Shown here: positions 26,358 to 35,574 of the stretch, piece by piece
Layout: each line of letters opens with the position of its first letter
How positions within the stretch are numbered: position 1 is the stretch's first letter
Assembly: GCF_007671685.1 (NCBI RefSeq)
Contig: NZ_VCNL01000005.1
Location: forward strand, 186,001 to 250,000
Direction: 5' to 3'
DNA from: Halorubrum salsamenti
GTDB taxonomy: Archaea; Halobacteriota; Halobacteria; Halobacteriales; Haloferacaceae
DNA: 64,000 bases
Program-made: the position numbers and the translations under genes
The notes under the pieces: model-generated
The model's input: only the letters and a program-made list of their open reading frames with translations
Told to the model about the DNA's origin: nothing
The model's database searches: none

Positions 26358-28538
26358 CTATTCTCGGAAGCCGAGTAATCGAAGGCCATTCAGGGAAACG
26401 AGGACCGTCGATCCCTCGTGACCGACCACCGCCAGCGGCAGAGGGATTCCACGCAACAGAATCGTGCTAACCATCAGTCCGATCGCACCGAATGCGATTG
26501 CGAGATTGATTTTCAGCGTCTGACGCGTCCTACGGCCGAGTTCAAGCACGTACGGAATCTTCCCGATATCGTCACCCATCAACACGACATCAGCCGTCTC
26601 GAGGGCGACATCGGTCCCGGCGCCACCCATGGCGATGCCGAGCGTCGCCGTCGCCAGTGCCGGTGCGTCGTTCACGCCGTCACCCACCATCGCCACGTTC
26701 TCGTGTCGCTCGACCAGCTCTTCGATAGTTGCGACCTTCTCTTCCGGCAGTAGTTCCGCCTGCACCTCGTCGATACCGACTTCGTCGGCGATCTGCTGTG
26801 CGACGCGTTCGTTGTCGCCGGTCAGCATGACGATGTGTTCCACGCCGAGCGACCGGAGGTCCTCGATCATCTCTGCAGCCCCAGGGCGGACCGTATCGGT
26901 GAACGCCAGCCACCCCAGTACCGTGACATCGTCGCCGTGCTCGCGTACGACGAGGACGCTCGTCTTCCCCTCCGCCTCCAGGGACTGGAGCCGGTCGAGA
27001 CCCGGTTCGAGCCCCTCGATCACTACGTCTTCGAGCACAGTCTCGACGTAACTCCGATTCCCGATATGGATGGTCCCGTCTTCGACCTCGGCGCAGACGC
27101 CTTTCCCGGCCTCCGACTGAAACCGTCGCCCATCGGGAACGTTGAGTCCGCGATCTTCCGCTTCCGTTACAGTCGCACGAGCGAGATGGTGCTCCGAGCG
27201 GGCCTGCACGGCGGCCGCGAGCGAGAGCAACTCGTCGGCAGTCAGCGACTCGTCCGCGAGGCCGTCCCGGACGAACACGTCCGTCAGCTGTGTTTCGCCC
27301 CGCGTGAGCGTGCCCGTCTTGTCGAACGCGACCGCGTCGATGTTCGCAGCCGTCTCGACGTGTTCGCCGCCCTTGAACAGGACGCCCTGCCTCCCACCGG
27401 AGGCGATCGCCGACAGCACCGCCGCCGGTGTGGAGATGATGACCGCACACGGGGAGGCAGCGACCATCAGGGTCATCGCGCGGTAGAACGTACTGGTGAA
27501 CTCGCCCCCGAACCCGAGCGGGATTGCAATCGCTGCGATCGTGAGCGCGAACACGCCGAGGACGTACGGCTGTTCGAGGCGATCGATGAGCCGTTGTGTC
27601 GGCGCCTTCTCACTTTGCGCGTTTTCGACCATATTGATGAGACGGCTGATCGCCGATTCGTGGGCCTGCCGCGTGACCTCGATCTCAAGGCTCCCGCTCT
27701 CGTTGATCGTCCCGCCGAACACCTCGTCACCGGACTCTTTCGGCACCGGGACGGACTCGCCGGTGAGCGAGGCCTGATCGACCGTTCCCTCACCCGACGT
27801 GACGATTCCATCGAGGGGGATTCGGTCGCCGGGGCGGACGACGAACACGTCGCCGACAGCGACGTCGGCGATGGGAACTGTGATTTCCTCTCCGTTGCGG
27901 AGCACTTGGGCTTCGTCCGGTCGCATCTCGATGAGAGACTTGATCGCCCGGCGCGAGCGCCCGATCGCGTAGTGTTGGAGCGTGTTCGACAGCGAGAACA
28001 GGAAGAGGAGCATCGCGCCCTCGAACGGCGCACCGATCGAGAGCGCACCGAGCGCCGCGACGATCATCAGGAGGTCGATATCGACTGCACGGTGGCGGAG
28101 CGTCTCGATCGCACCTCTGAGCCCGTACCAACCACCGAAGACATATGCGACGCCGTAGCCGGTCCACCTGAGGAGTGACGGGCCGGCGAGCCATCCCGTC
28201 ACCAGACCGATCACCATCCCGAGCAGCGTCAGCCCGACGAACATCGCTTCCCGTCTGAGTTCCGAACGCGTGCTCACGTCGTCCGTGTCCGTCTCAGAGC
28301 CGTCTCGGATCGAGACGTTCCGGTCGCGGACAGCATCTCGAATCGCTTCCTCGGATGTGATTGCTTCATCATAGGTGATCGTAGCGCTCCCCGTTCGGAA
28401 GGAGACAGCCACGTCGTGGATGCCGGAGAGACCCTGGAGGTGTCGTTCGAGTGCCCGAGCACCCGCTTCGCCACGGCCACCCCGTCGTTCGATGCGGACG
28501 GTACACGTTGAAAGCGGGAGAGATTCAGAAACAGCCAC
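26358..28538 (-). CDS. P1B-4-type heavy-metal exporting ATPase
   Basis: 726 residues, GTG start. It pumps a divalent metal (Co/Zn/Fe(II) type) out of the cell. Motifs: TGES actuator loop (ASLTGESVPVP), SPC in helix 6 (AASPCAVIISTPAA) instead of CPC, DKTGTLTRGE phosphorylation site, GDGVNDAPALA, and HEGST in the last helix pair. SPC plus HEG[G]ST is the P1B-4 signature. The N-terminal metal-binding domain (residues 10-75) is HMA-like but has an Arg-rich stretch (IERRGGRGEAG) where the CxxC ligand would be, so it probably does not bind metal. Adjacent to a UspA gene. Confidence 0.88.
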   Translation of the reverse strand: MAVSESLPLSTCTVRIERRGGRGEAGARALERHLQGLSGIHDVAVSFRTGSATITYDEAITSEEAIRDAVRDRNVSIRDGSETDTDDVSTRSELRREAMFVGLTLLGMVIGLVTGWLAGPSLLRWTGYGVAYVFGGWYGLRGAIETLRHRAVDIDLLMIVAALGALSIGAPFEGAMLLFLFSLSNTLQHYAIGRSRRAIKSLIEMRPDEAQVLRNGEEITVPIADVAVGDVFVVRPGDRIPLDGIVTSGEGTVDQASLTGESVPVPKESGDEVFGGTINESGSLEIEVTRQAHESAISRLINMVENAQSEKAPTQRLIDRLEQPYVLGVFALTIAAIAIPLGFGGEFTSTFYRAMTLMVAASPCAVIISTPAAVLSAIASGGRQGVLFKGGEHVETAANIDAVAFDKTGTLTRGETQLTDVFVRDGLADESLTADELLSLAAAVQARSEHHLARATVTEAEDRGLNVPDGRRFQSEAGKGVCAEVEDGTIHIGNRSYVETVLEDVVIEGLEPGLDRLQSLEAEGKTSVLVVREHGDDVTVLGWLAFTDTVRPGAAEMIEDLRSLGVEHIVMLTGDNERVAQQIADEVGIDEVQAELLPEEKVATIEELVERHENVAMVGDGVNDAPALATATLGIAMGGAGTDVALETADVVLMGDDIGKIPYVLELGRRTRQTLKINLAIAFGAIGLMVSTILLRGIPLPLAVVGHEGSTVLVSLNGLRLLGFRE

Positions 28539-28670
28539 GTTTTCTATACCAATAGTGTACCGGGATTTGACGTTTTAGGTATGCCAGTGAGTATTCCTTC
28601 GACGGTAGGTGAGCTTGGTTTCTCGGCCACTCAGAAACCCCTGAGATGCGATCCTTTCGTTCAGATCGAA

Positions 28671-29099
28671 TCATCCGATGATCGTCACCGGGATCCGTGC
28701 TCGGCGGGTGACAGTCTCGGCAACGCTGCCGAGGAGCGTACGATCGATGCCTGAGCGGCCGTGGCTTCCCATTACAATCTGATCTATCCCGTGGTCGTCG
28801 GCATATTCGAGGATCCCCCGTGCGGGCCTACCAACTTCTGTGACAGTATTGAGTTCGATATTGTGTTCTCCAGCGAGATCCGTGGCCGTCGTGTGGATTC
28901 TGGTTGCGCGATCTCGGGCATTATCGTACCAGTCTTCAGCGACTGGTAAGCCGCCGGCCTCCACGTCGATAATCGAGTCAATCGGATTGATGACGTATAT
29001 CGTGGTGAGGGTTGCCTCCGCGAAGTTCTCGATAGCGTACGTAAGCGCACGCTCTGAAAGCGGTGAACCGTCGAAGGCGATGAGAACGTTGTCAGGCAT
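28671..29099 (-). CDS. Universal stress protein (UspA family)
   Basis: 142 residues, one Usp domain: VLIAFDGSPLSERALTYAIE at the N-terminus, then HGIDQIVMGSHGRSGIDRTLLGSVAETVTRRA, the ATP-binding G-2x-G-9x-G(S/T) motif, and PVTIIG at the end. Probably an ATP-binding stress protein. It stands in front of the metal ATPase in the same direction, but 132 bp and an AT-rich stretch separate them. Confidence 0.88.
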   Translation of the reverse strand: MPDNVLIAFDGSPLSERALTYAIENFAEATLTTIYVINPIDSIIDVEAGGLPVAEDWYDNARDRATRIHTTATDLAGEHNIELNTVTEVGRPARGILEYADDHGIDQIVMGSHGRSGIDRTLLGSVAETVTRRARIPVTIIG

Positions 29100-29196
29100 T
29101 CGAACAGAATTTGAGGTGAACTAAAAAGAGTGTACCGCTCAGAACATCACGCCCACCACCAGAAGGGCTAACTATTCAGTTTGAGTATCACCAGCC

Positions 29197-30180
29197 ATGG
29201 CCCTCCACGCAGTCGAAAACGTTGAAGAAGCGTTTGGTGTCACCCGAGAGTTTCTGACACCGATTACCGTACACCGCTGGCTGAAGCTCGCGCTTGTCGT
29301 GTTCTTCGTCGGGGGCGGCGTGAGCTTTCCGACGGCTCAGTTCAACACGTCAACGCCGCCGGGGGACGTCTCTACCGGTGATCTCCCGTTCAGCCTCCCG
29401 GTCGACGTGGTGCCCCTCGTCGTCGCACTTGTCGCCGCCGGACTCCTTCTCGGAGGGCTATTCGCGTTGATTGGCGCGATTATGGAGTTCGTACTGATCG
29501 AGTCGCTCCGCACGGGCGAGGTGTCGCTCCGACGCTATTGGCGCCAGCGCTGGCGGCAGGGGCTCCGCCTGTTCGGGTTCCGGATCGCGATCGGGCTCCC
29601 GATGATCGTGCTGTTCGTCGGTTGGCTTGCACTGCTCGTTGTCCCGATCCTGACCGGACGCGATCTCACAATCCCGGCCACGGCGTTCCTCGTTGGGACC
29701 CCAGTGGTGTTGCTTATCGGCGTCCTGTACGCGTTGGTGTCGGGGCTCACGACCGTATTCGTCGTACCGCTCATGATTCAGGCAGACTCAGGCGTCCTCG
29801 CGGCGTGGCGTCGCCTCTGGGGATCGATCAAGATCACGTGGAAACAGTATCTAGCATACGTCGTGATCTCGTTCTTGTTGACGGTCGCGGCCGGAATCAT
29901 CGCCTCGATCGTGGTCGGCATCGTCGCAATCGTGCTTCTCATCCCCATTCTCATTATGGCCGCGATCGCGCACGTGACCGTCTCGTTGTCGTCGACAGTT
30001 GGGTTCGTCGTTCTCGTCGCACTCGCACTCCTGTTCGGGCTGTCGATGCTCGTTGTCGGGACGCTCGCGCAGGTCCCCGTCGTGACGTATCTCCGGTACT
30101 ACGCGCTGCTTGTACTCGGTGATATTGAGGGGTCGTTCGACGTCCTATCCGACCATCAACCATCAAGAGGAGAGGTATGA
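29197..30180 (+). CDS. Polytopic membrane protein (DUF7544-like)
   Basis: 327 residues. The N-terminal signature ALHAVENVEEAFGVTREFLTPITVHRWLKLALV is common in haloarchaeal membrane proteins of the DUF7544 group. About six to seven hydrophobic helices follow, with a basic loop ETGEVSLRRYWRQRWRQGLR. It overlaps the following CPBP gene by 4 bp (ATGA), so they are translationally coupled. Function unknown; the coupling suggests a partner or substrate of the membrane protease. Confidence 0.7.
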   Translation: MALHAVENVEEAFGVTREFLTPITVHRWLKLALVVFFVGGGVSFPTAQFNTSTPPGDVSTGDLPFSLPVDVVPLVVALVAAGLLLGGLFALIGAIMEFVLIESLRTGEVSLRRYWRQRWRQGLRLFGFRIAIGLPMIVLFVGWLALLVVPILTGRDLTIPATAFLVGTPVVLLIGVLYALVSGLTTVFVVPLMIQADSGVLAAWRRLWGSIKITWKQYLAYVVISFLLTVAAGIIASIVVGIVAIVLLIPILIMAAIAHVTVSLSSTVGFVVLVALALLFGLSMLVVGTLAQVPVVTYLRYYALLVLGDIEGSFDVLSDHQPSRGEV

Positions 30181-30992
30181 ACAACGGATCATCGGGGTGG
30201 GGTTCCGCCGCCCGTGGCGCAGTCGCGCTGTACGTCCTCGGGATGATCGGCGTCGCCGCGCTTGCGATCTACTCCGTACCGTCTCTCCGAGCGATCCCCG
30301 AACTGGCGGTCCTGTCGTATCCGACGCTCGTGCTGATCGCGGCTGCGAACTCGACGATACTCCTCGCCGTGTTTGTGACTCTCGGTGCGGCGACGGCTCC
30401 CCGGACGGGGCTACACTCACACGTCTTTGCGTGGGCGTCCGGCGGCAGTCCAGACTGGGACGCGTTTCGACGATCACTGCCGCTCGCGGTCGGGTTGGGT
30501 GCGGTACTGTTCGGTCTGGTCACCGTCGTCGACGTCGCGTTCACCCCGTTTACGGAACTCGAATCAGTCAACCCCGCCGGGGATGCGGCGGCGCTCGAGG
30601 ATCTGCTCGCGTCGATTCCGATGCGACTCCTCTACGGCGGGATCACGGAGGAGATCCTCCTCCGGTGGGGCGTCATGGCTCCGATCGCGTTCGTCCTCTG
30701 GTGGGTTCGAAACCGGGTCGGTGGACGGATGGAGGAGCCGCCCGCGGCGGGACTGTGGGTCGCGATCCTCGCCAGTGCGGTCGCGTTCGGCGTTGGTCAC
30801 CTACCCGCGCTCGCGTCGACGTTCGATCTCACGCCCGCACTGGTCGTCCGAACCGTCCTGTTGAACACGATCGTCGGCGTGGCGCTCGGCTGGCTGTTCT
30901 GGCGTCGGTCGCTGGAGACGGCAATGGTCGCCCACGCCGCATTTCACGTCGTTCTCGTCGGAGTGTCCGTGGTCGCGATGCTACTGTTCTAG
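30177..30992 (+). CDS. CPBP-family intramembrane protease (CAAX-type)
   Basis: 271 residues, at least six hydrophobic helices. The protease motif is GGITEEILLRWGVM (the EExxxR pair, near residue 155), with the conserved HLP of FGVGHLPALAST and a third His in VAHAAFHVVL. In the Abi/CPBP family these form the Rce1-like catalytic site (Glu, His, His). Translationally coupled to the membrane protein before it. Alternative function: bacteriocin-type self-immunity protein. Confidence 0.82.
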   Translation: MNNGSSGWGSAARGAVALYVLGMIGVAALAIYSVPSLRAIPELAVLSYPTLVLIAAANSTILLAVFVTLGAATAPRTGLHSHVFAWASGGSPDWDAFRRSLPLAVGLGAVLFGLVTVVDVAFTPFTELESVNPAGDAAALEDLLASIPMRLLYGGITEEILLRWGVMAPIAFVLWWVRNRVGGRMEEPPAAGLWVAILASAVAFGVGHLPALASTFDLTPALVVRTVLLNTIVGVALGWLFWRRSLETAMVAHAAFHVVLVGVSVVAMLLF

Positions 30993-31016
30993 GCGGAGTT
31001 AGTGGGACTCAATAGC

Positions 31017-31898
31017 TCACGCGGACCGTCGCCGGGCCCGGGCGTACGCGTAGACGATGCCGACTACGGCCCCGACGAGAAACACGCCGGAGCCCATCGA
31101 GAATTCGACGCCACCGTCCGGCGGCCGACGGAAGCCGAACACGAACAGCAGCGTGTCGGGGATCCCGACCGTCAGTGAATCGACGCCGATCGCCGCTAAC
31201 GCGAGCGGGACGACGACCCCGATCGCGACGGAGAGCGCCAACACGCCACCGGCGGTTCCGACGACGAGGTCCCACACGACGGTTGCCGGAGCGGTCTCCC
31301 AGCCTTCGAGCCCGGGTGGTCCGTACACTTCGAGGCCCGTTTCGCTGTCGATGACGGAGACGCCGGCTGGATAGCTCAACAGCGTCAGCGCCATCCAAAC
31401 GTCGCCGACCGCGCCACCGGCGTTCAACGCCAGCGGGACGGCGAGCCACGGCCACTCGAACAGGACCATCGCAGGGACACCGAGGAGAGTCAACAGGACC
31501 AGCGGTGCGAGTGCAACGACGAGAAACTGGTTGCGAGTAAACCGGGTGTCGGTCGTTGCGAACGCGTACGGAAAGACGGCGTAGACGACACCGAGCCCGT
31601 ACCGTGCCGTCCCACCGAACGCGCGGATCGCCGCCCCGTGACAGAGTTCGTGAAGAACGATCACGAGCAGCATCGAGCCAACGGCGAACAGGAAGGTGAG
31701 ACCGAGGTTCCACCAGCCGGCGGCCGCGTCGAAGCCGAACTCGGTGACGCCGGCGTCACCCGTCGCGAGGTAGTACACGAGCAGAAAGCCAACGAGCGAG
31801 ACGAGCACGCCGAAGGTACTCACAACGGTCCACTGAAGCACGAGCTGGCGCGAAACGCCGAACTCCGCCAGTAGTTCGTCGGTAGCCTCTGGAGGCAT
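31017..31898 (-). CDS. DUF3267-type putative membrane zinc protease
   Basis: 293 residues, five or six helices. The zincin motif VIVLHELCHGAAIRAFGG (HExxH, near residue 80) is characteristic of DUF3267 metal-dependent peptidases related to site-2 proteases. The downstream region FTRNQFLVVALAPLVLL fits the third ligand region (polar residue before helix). The start overlaps the preceding CPBP gene by one base (TAATG), so the two are one operon. Expected to act inside the membrane on an unknown substrate. Confidence 0.78.
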   Translation of the reverse strand: MPPEATDELLAEFGVSRQLVLQWTVVSTFGVLVSLVGFLLVYYLATGDAGVTEFGFDAAAGWWNLGLTFLFAVGSMLLVIVLHELCHGAAIRAFGGTARYGLGVVYAVFPYAFATTDTRFTRNQFLVVALAPLVLLTLLGVPAMVLFEWPWLAVPLALNAGGAVGDVWMALTLLSYPAGVSVIDSETGLEVYGPPGLEGWETAPATVVWDLVVGTAGGVLALSVAIGVVVPLALAAIGVDSLTVGIPDTLLFVFGFRRPPDGGVEFSMGSGVFLVGAVVGIVYAYARARRRSA

Positions 31899-32767
31899 TA
31901 TTCCCCTCTGAGGTAGGCTACCCCCGGGATATCCCCGTGTGCGAGTGATTCTCGACCGAAGTACCCGACGATGGCGAGAACGACGAGCAGCGTGACCAGA
32001 ACTTGAGTTGCCGTGACCGTTGCGACGGCGGTCTCGTCGATGACGCCATCGACGATGAGCACATCTGGGGCCAACGGTAGCAGGATATCAGCGGTGTTCA
32101 CCATTGCGTGGAGAACCATCACAATAAGCACGCTACCCGTGTTGTTGTAGGCACACGCGAGAACGACCGACAGGAGGACAATACTAGCGAACCATCCGAT
32201 CTGATTGGCAAGCGTGAAATCGGAATGAGGAGTGATGGGGATGAGGAAGTACGGGAGATGCCAACCCGCCCAGACCACACCAATAATGAGACTCGCTGTC
32301 AAGGCACTATATCGCTCATTCAGGTGGGGCTGCGCGAATCCTCGCCACCCCGGTTCTTCGTTTAACCCGCCGCTGACTGTGAGTCCGAATATAAAAACGA
32401 TGGCGATCAGAACAGGTGACTGTAAGGGTTGGTTGAGATCAACTGGGCCGCCGATGGTCGCGAGAATGGTAGTAGTGACCGCCACGATTCCGATCGGGAT
32501 CCCGAAGGCGGCCACCCACCACGGCCAGCCGACGTTCCACCGGACGATCTGGCGGGCCCACGTTCGGACATCGTCTCCTCGCAGCCATGTCACTACCGCG
32601 GCACTCACCGGCGGGCCGAAGCTACCGAGGTAGATGAGTATCCACGGTGCCCAGCTCTCTTCCATGAAAGCGGCCGGAGCTGAGATGATCCACGTGAAAG
32701 CGTATGCACCCACGAAGAACGCTGCGACTGGATGAGTATCGATCCACGAAGTCTGACTGTCCGCCAT
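31898..32767 (-). CDS. CPBP-family intramembrane protease
   Basis: 289 residues with about eight hydrophobic segments. The Rce1-like motif is LNEEPGWRGFAQPHLN (EExxxR, near residue 140), the second motif VVWAGWHLPYFL, and a third His in MVLHAMVNTADIL. The start is at 32767, the only ATG that keeps the first helix. It forms an operon with the DUF3267 gene and is convergent with the second CPBP gene's operon. Intramembrane proteolysis of a shared substrate is an inference from the grouping. Confidence 0.85.
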   Translation of the reverse strand: MADSQTSWIDTHPVAAFFVGAYAFTWIISAPAAFMEESWAPWILIYLGSFGPPVSAAVVTWLRGDDVRTWARQIVRWNVGWPWWVAAFGIPIGIVAVTTTILATIGGPVDLNQPLQSPVLIAIVFIFGLTVSGGLNEEPGWRGFAQPHLNERYSALTASLIIGVVWAGWHLPYFLIPITPHSDFTLANQIGWFASIVLLSVVLACAYNNTGSVLIVMVLHAMVNTADILLPLAPDVLIVDGVIDETAVATVTATQVLVTLLVVLAIVGYFGRESLAHGDIPGVAYLRGE

Positions 32768-33067
32768 GGCGGTGTTATCCTAGACTAACCAGATAAAGCC
32801 ATCGTGAATTTAACATTTATCAAATTATTCGGGGTACTATTTTTGAAATGAATGAAGATTAATTCGACGAGAGGTACGTTACGACCCGATATTGAAGGGA
32901 TTATACCGCCAATTCTCCGTTAGCGCAATTTTCAGTCGTACCTGTGGACTGAGATCTGACGATATGTGTGCCAGAGGGAGGGTTGATATGTTATTTCAAG
33001 TCTGATCGGTAACTGGATCGACTCGGCTAAAATTCAAATTTATTAGGTTTCTTTCTGTAGTGGCAGT
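32768..33067. promoter_or_regulatory. AT-rich intergenic region with promoters
   Basis: No gene. A TTTATTAGG box near 33038-33046 is one promoter spacing upstream of the lipoprotein pseudogene start at 33068, and AT-rich boxes just beyond 32767 (ATTTAACATTTATC) can serve the CPBP operon. Confidence 0.45.
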
Positions 33068-33966
33068 ATGGCACCGGACGGAAAAGGGACCCAGTCGAGA
33101 GATATAACGCGACGATCGGCGATGACGATAGCGGGAACTGCAGTCACGACGTCGTTAGCTGGATGCTCACTGTTTGGAGCCGATGAAGCATCGTACTGGT
33201 CGGATAGTCTCCAGATAGATGTCGATTATGACGCTGTCCTCGCCGCCGCTCGCGAGACCGGCTACACGGTCGAGGAGCCGTTCTACGTCGGGGCTAGAGA
33301 GCCACGTGGGCTCGCTCCCGAAGGACTCTCGGAGCTCGAAACCCGATTTGGCGCCGGGTATCGCGTGTTTGGATTCTCCCTGTTTCACACTGACCACGTC
33401 TTTCTCGAAGTCGGACTGACGGGTGAGACACCGTCCGTCTCGCTGTTCGACGAGGCTACCGTCGCCGAGGAGTTCCCTATCGATTCGATTCCACCGGAAA
33501 CGTGGTTCGTGGAACAGCTCACACTCGCATTCGAGATTCCCGAGTCTAACGCCCGTGAGAGCGCAGCTGATCTCCGAGAACAGGCGGCGGAGGGAACCGA
33601 TATTCCGAGTGTGGACATCTCTGCGGCTGTGGATTTCTAGGCAGTCTACGAGTACGCCGCCACGGAACGAACCGAGGCCACGGGCTCCCCGACGGGTGGT
33701 GACGGCTGGTATACTGAGACCTCTTTCCGCGACGATCGCCGGATCGCAGCTGTCGATTATATCGTTCAAAGTGCGGAGATACGGCAAAAAGACGGTGATC
33801 GGACCTATACTCTCAAATTAGATCGCCTCGGCGGACTCTATACTCGGATTGGGCTCCCTGTGAACGAGGAGATTCCTGAGGAGGAGTATCGAGACGCCGT
33901 CAGAGAGATGTTCGACAATATCGGGCTTCCCGCTGAGGCCGTCGCCGATCTAACATTCGAATATTC
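33068..33966 (+). pseudogene. Tat lipoprotein gene with in-frame TAG, 3' end lost to E2
   Basis: The first 190 codons encode a Tat lipoprotein (SRDITRRSAMTIAG, lipobox SLAGC, mature SLFGADEASYWS). A TAG at 33638-33640 interrupts it, but the same frame continues open for over 100 codons with sensible sequence: AVYEYAATERTEATGSPTGG, RIAAVDYIVQSAEIRQKDGD, GLPAEAVADLTFEYS, until element E2 begins at 33967. So the gene was disabled by a nonsense mutation and truncated by E2. Family not recognised. Confidence 0.6.
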
Positions 33967-34587
33967 GGCTCTGTTGAAATCCTATTCTTCAGACAGATTA
34001 TCACCTGAAACAGTCGGTCGATGAGACCTGCGTATCTATCGATAGTTCCAAGCTCTGTCCCACATCAGAAGTGTTTACAATATCACAACTGTTCGCATAG
34101 GTGTGTCCCCCTCTCGTCGTACTTTCCTCACCGGTTTGAGTCCCGGCTTACTCGCTATCGCAGGGTGTGCCTCTCCCTTCCAGCAATCTCGAACGCGTAT
34201 CGGTGAAATCGTTCTCTTGAATATGGACGACAGGGGCCATACAGTTCGAGTGCAAGTTCAGTCTTCAGGTGAGACGCTCCACGACACGAGCAAGGAGATA
34301 CCTCCGTCGAGCGAAGAACAGCCCGTTATTACTACTGACGATGGGCTGCCGACTGAACTCCGAAAATACACGGTTTCCGCGACGCTCGATGGAGGGGAAG
34401 ATTCGATATCGAGAACGTATCCAACGAAGGGCGGAGACTGTTATTCGGTGACTGTTCGTGTTGGGACGGACGGACGATTCAGGGATATGCCGTCCGATTC
34501 GGCGTTCGAAGGATGTAGTCAGTAGGGAACCTGTATTGACCGCAACCGGGTCAGAATATATCAATTTCTGAGGATTTCAACAGAGCC
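33967..34587 (+). mobile_element. Cassette-like IS6-ended element E2 (621 bp)
   Basis: Left end 33967-34027 (GGCTCTGTTGAAATCC, TTCTTCAGACAGATT, CTGAAACAGTCGGTCGATGA) and right end 34530-34587 (CCTGTATTGACCGCAACC to GGATTTCAACAGAGCC). The interior carries one Tat lipoprotein gene and no transposase. Flanking 8-mers (GAATATTC and GGAGTTTC) are unrelated. The element sits between a truncated lipoprotein gene and a truncated CPBP gene. Confidence 0.72.
34103..34525 (+). CDS. Small Tat lipoprotein (cargo of E2)
   Basis: 140 residues from a GTG start at 34103. The signal is SRRTFLTGLSPGLLAIAGC, a Tat lipobox. The mature protein is a small beta-rich domain with DRGHTVRVQVQSSGETLHD and GGDCYSVTVRVGTDGR, ending EGCSQ; two cysteines may form a disulfide. 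A TTTACAATATC box about 27 nt upstream lies within the element, so the gene has its own promoter. Haloarchaeal secreted family of unknown function. Confidence 0.65.
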   Translation: MSPSRRTFLTGLSPGLLAIAGCASPFQQSRTRIGEIVLLNMDDRGHTVRVQVQSSGETLHDTSKEIPPSSEEQPVITTDDGLPTELRKYTVSATLDGGEDSISRTYPTKGGDCYSVTVRVGTDGRFRDMPSDSAFEGCSQ

Positions 34588-34798
34588 GGAGTTTCATAAA
34601 CACAACTCCAGAGAGCCCGGGGCCAAGGAGACCCAGCAACAGTAACGCGAGGCCAAGAACATTATCGAATGCGAGGTCGAACACGATAGCTGGTACCCAG
34701 AACCCCCACGTGATTGTGAATGTCACAGCGAAGAACACCCAAGGACTGGACAGCTCAATACGTGTATTGCCGATTGTCCGACTTGGTGTTTCGCTCAT
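34588..34798 (-). pseudogene. CPBP-type membrane protease, N-terminal fragment
   Basis: Starting at the ATG at 34798, about 69 residues encode the first helix pair (PWVFFAVTFTITWGFWVPAIVF and ALLLLGLLGPGLSGVVFMKL), similar to the N-terminus of the CPBP protein at 31898-32767. The frame is then cut by E2, and the catalytic motifs are absent. Confidence 0.5.
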
Positions 34799-34937
34799 AA
34801 TTTTGCGGCGACATGTTCCACATGATCATATAAATAACGAAGAGTGTGAGTAATATACAGAGAGATAACATCACAAACCGATTTGCTGTCGCCGACATCA
34901 CACCGACCGAGGTTCGAATGTCTGGCGTCGATATCAC
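34755..34937 (-). CDS. Possible small single-helix membrane protein
   Basis: 60 codons from a GTG at 34937 whose first bases overlap the stop of the preceding gene (GTGA), with one hydrophobic helix (FVMLSLCILLTLFVIYMIMW). It overlaps the CPBP fragment by 44 nt, which weakens it. The coupling to the gene upstream is the main support. Confidence 0.35.
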   Translation of the reverse strand: MISTPDIRTSVGVMSATANRFVMLSLCILLTLFVIYMIMWNMSPQNYERNTKSDNRQYTY

Positions 34938-35194
34938 ATGTCAGCAAGCTGTATAGCTCGCGCAATAACGTACATCAACACGATACCGGTGCCGACTGCC
35001 AGAATAAACTGCGAGACCACGGTGAGAAATCCAGCGAGCAGAGAGTTCCCAGCGATCAGCAGCGTGATCAAAAATACGAGAAGCGCTACTCCACCGAATA
35101 AGATGATGAGCCCGGAGAGTCGGAATACCTCTGCTTGAATTTGCGAAATGTCTAGCTCCCCTGATTCTTGGTCGATGAACGGCGGTGACGACAT
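34934..35194 (-). CDS. Small two-helix membrane protein
   Basis: 86 residues from the ATG at 35194 (the upstream in-frame stretch looks non-coding). Polar N-terminus SSPPFIDQESGELDISQIQ, then two long hydrophobic helices (LIILFGGVALLVFLITLLIA and FLTVVSQFILAVGTGIVLMY). Function unknown. It lies among fragments of transporter and protease genes and may have served an ABC-2 exporter whose remnant is next to it. Confidence 0.55.
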   Translation of the reverse strand: MSSPPFIDQESGELDISQIQAEVFRLSGLIILFGGVALLVFLITLLIAGNSLLAGFLTVVSQFILAVGTGIVLMYVIARAIQLADM

Positions 35195-35247
35195 GATAGT
35201 CCTGTATGGAGATAAGCCTATAATATAAAGGGTAACTTCCTGCGGTG

Positions 35248-35574
35248 TTAGCTCAGATCGGCTTGGCGGAATCTGAAATACCCGACGAAGAGGGGGACGA
35301 CAGCCCACGCAAACAGTATTCCGAGAAATACCGCTGGATCGAGATAGCTAGGGGTCGATCCCCCGATCCGTGCTTCCACGGCAGTTCCCCCGCCGAACAA
35401 CAGCCGCTAGACGAGTCCGTTGTACGCCCCCGTGGGGCTGAGACCCTGTGAGAACAGGAACCATCCGGGAACGACTCCACCGGGCATGTCGCCAGTGACC
35501 AGTAAGTGAACCGCATTAGGAACGAGATCCCAAAGCAGCGTCAACCCGAGGTACGCCGTGATTGCCAGAGTCAT
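35248..35574 (-). pseudogene. ABC-2-type permease, C-terminal fragment with internal stop
   Basis: From 35574 the frame reads LGLTLLWDLVPNAVHLLVTG, PGWFLFSQGLSPTGAYNGLV, a TAG at 35407-35409, then SYLDPAVFLGILFAWAVVPLF to TAA. This matches the C-terminal third of haloarchaeal ABC-2 permeases, in which two helices flank an extracellular loop with PGW and LSPTGAY. The N-terminus and its ATPase partner are missing. Confidence 0.55.

Noticed and set aside
18049-35409. Three otherwise open frames interrupted only by TAG (18049, 33638, 35407), suggesting amber recoding such as pyrrolysine
   Set aside because: Intact genes here use TAG as a normal stop (for example the gamma-CA gene, the CPBP gene at 30992, and mftA), no pyl genes are seen, and the frames lie in decaying regions. 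Ordinary nonsense mutation is simpler.
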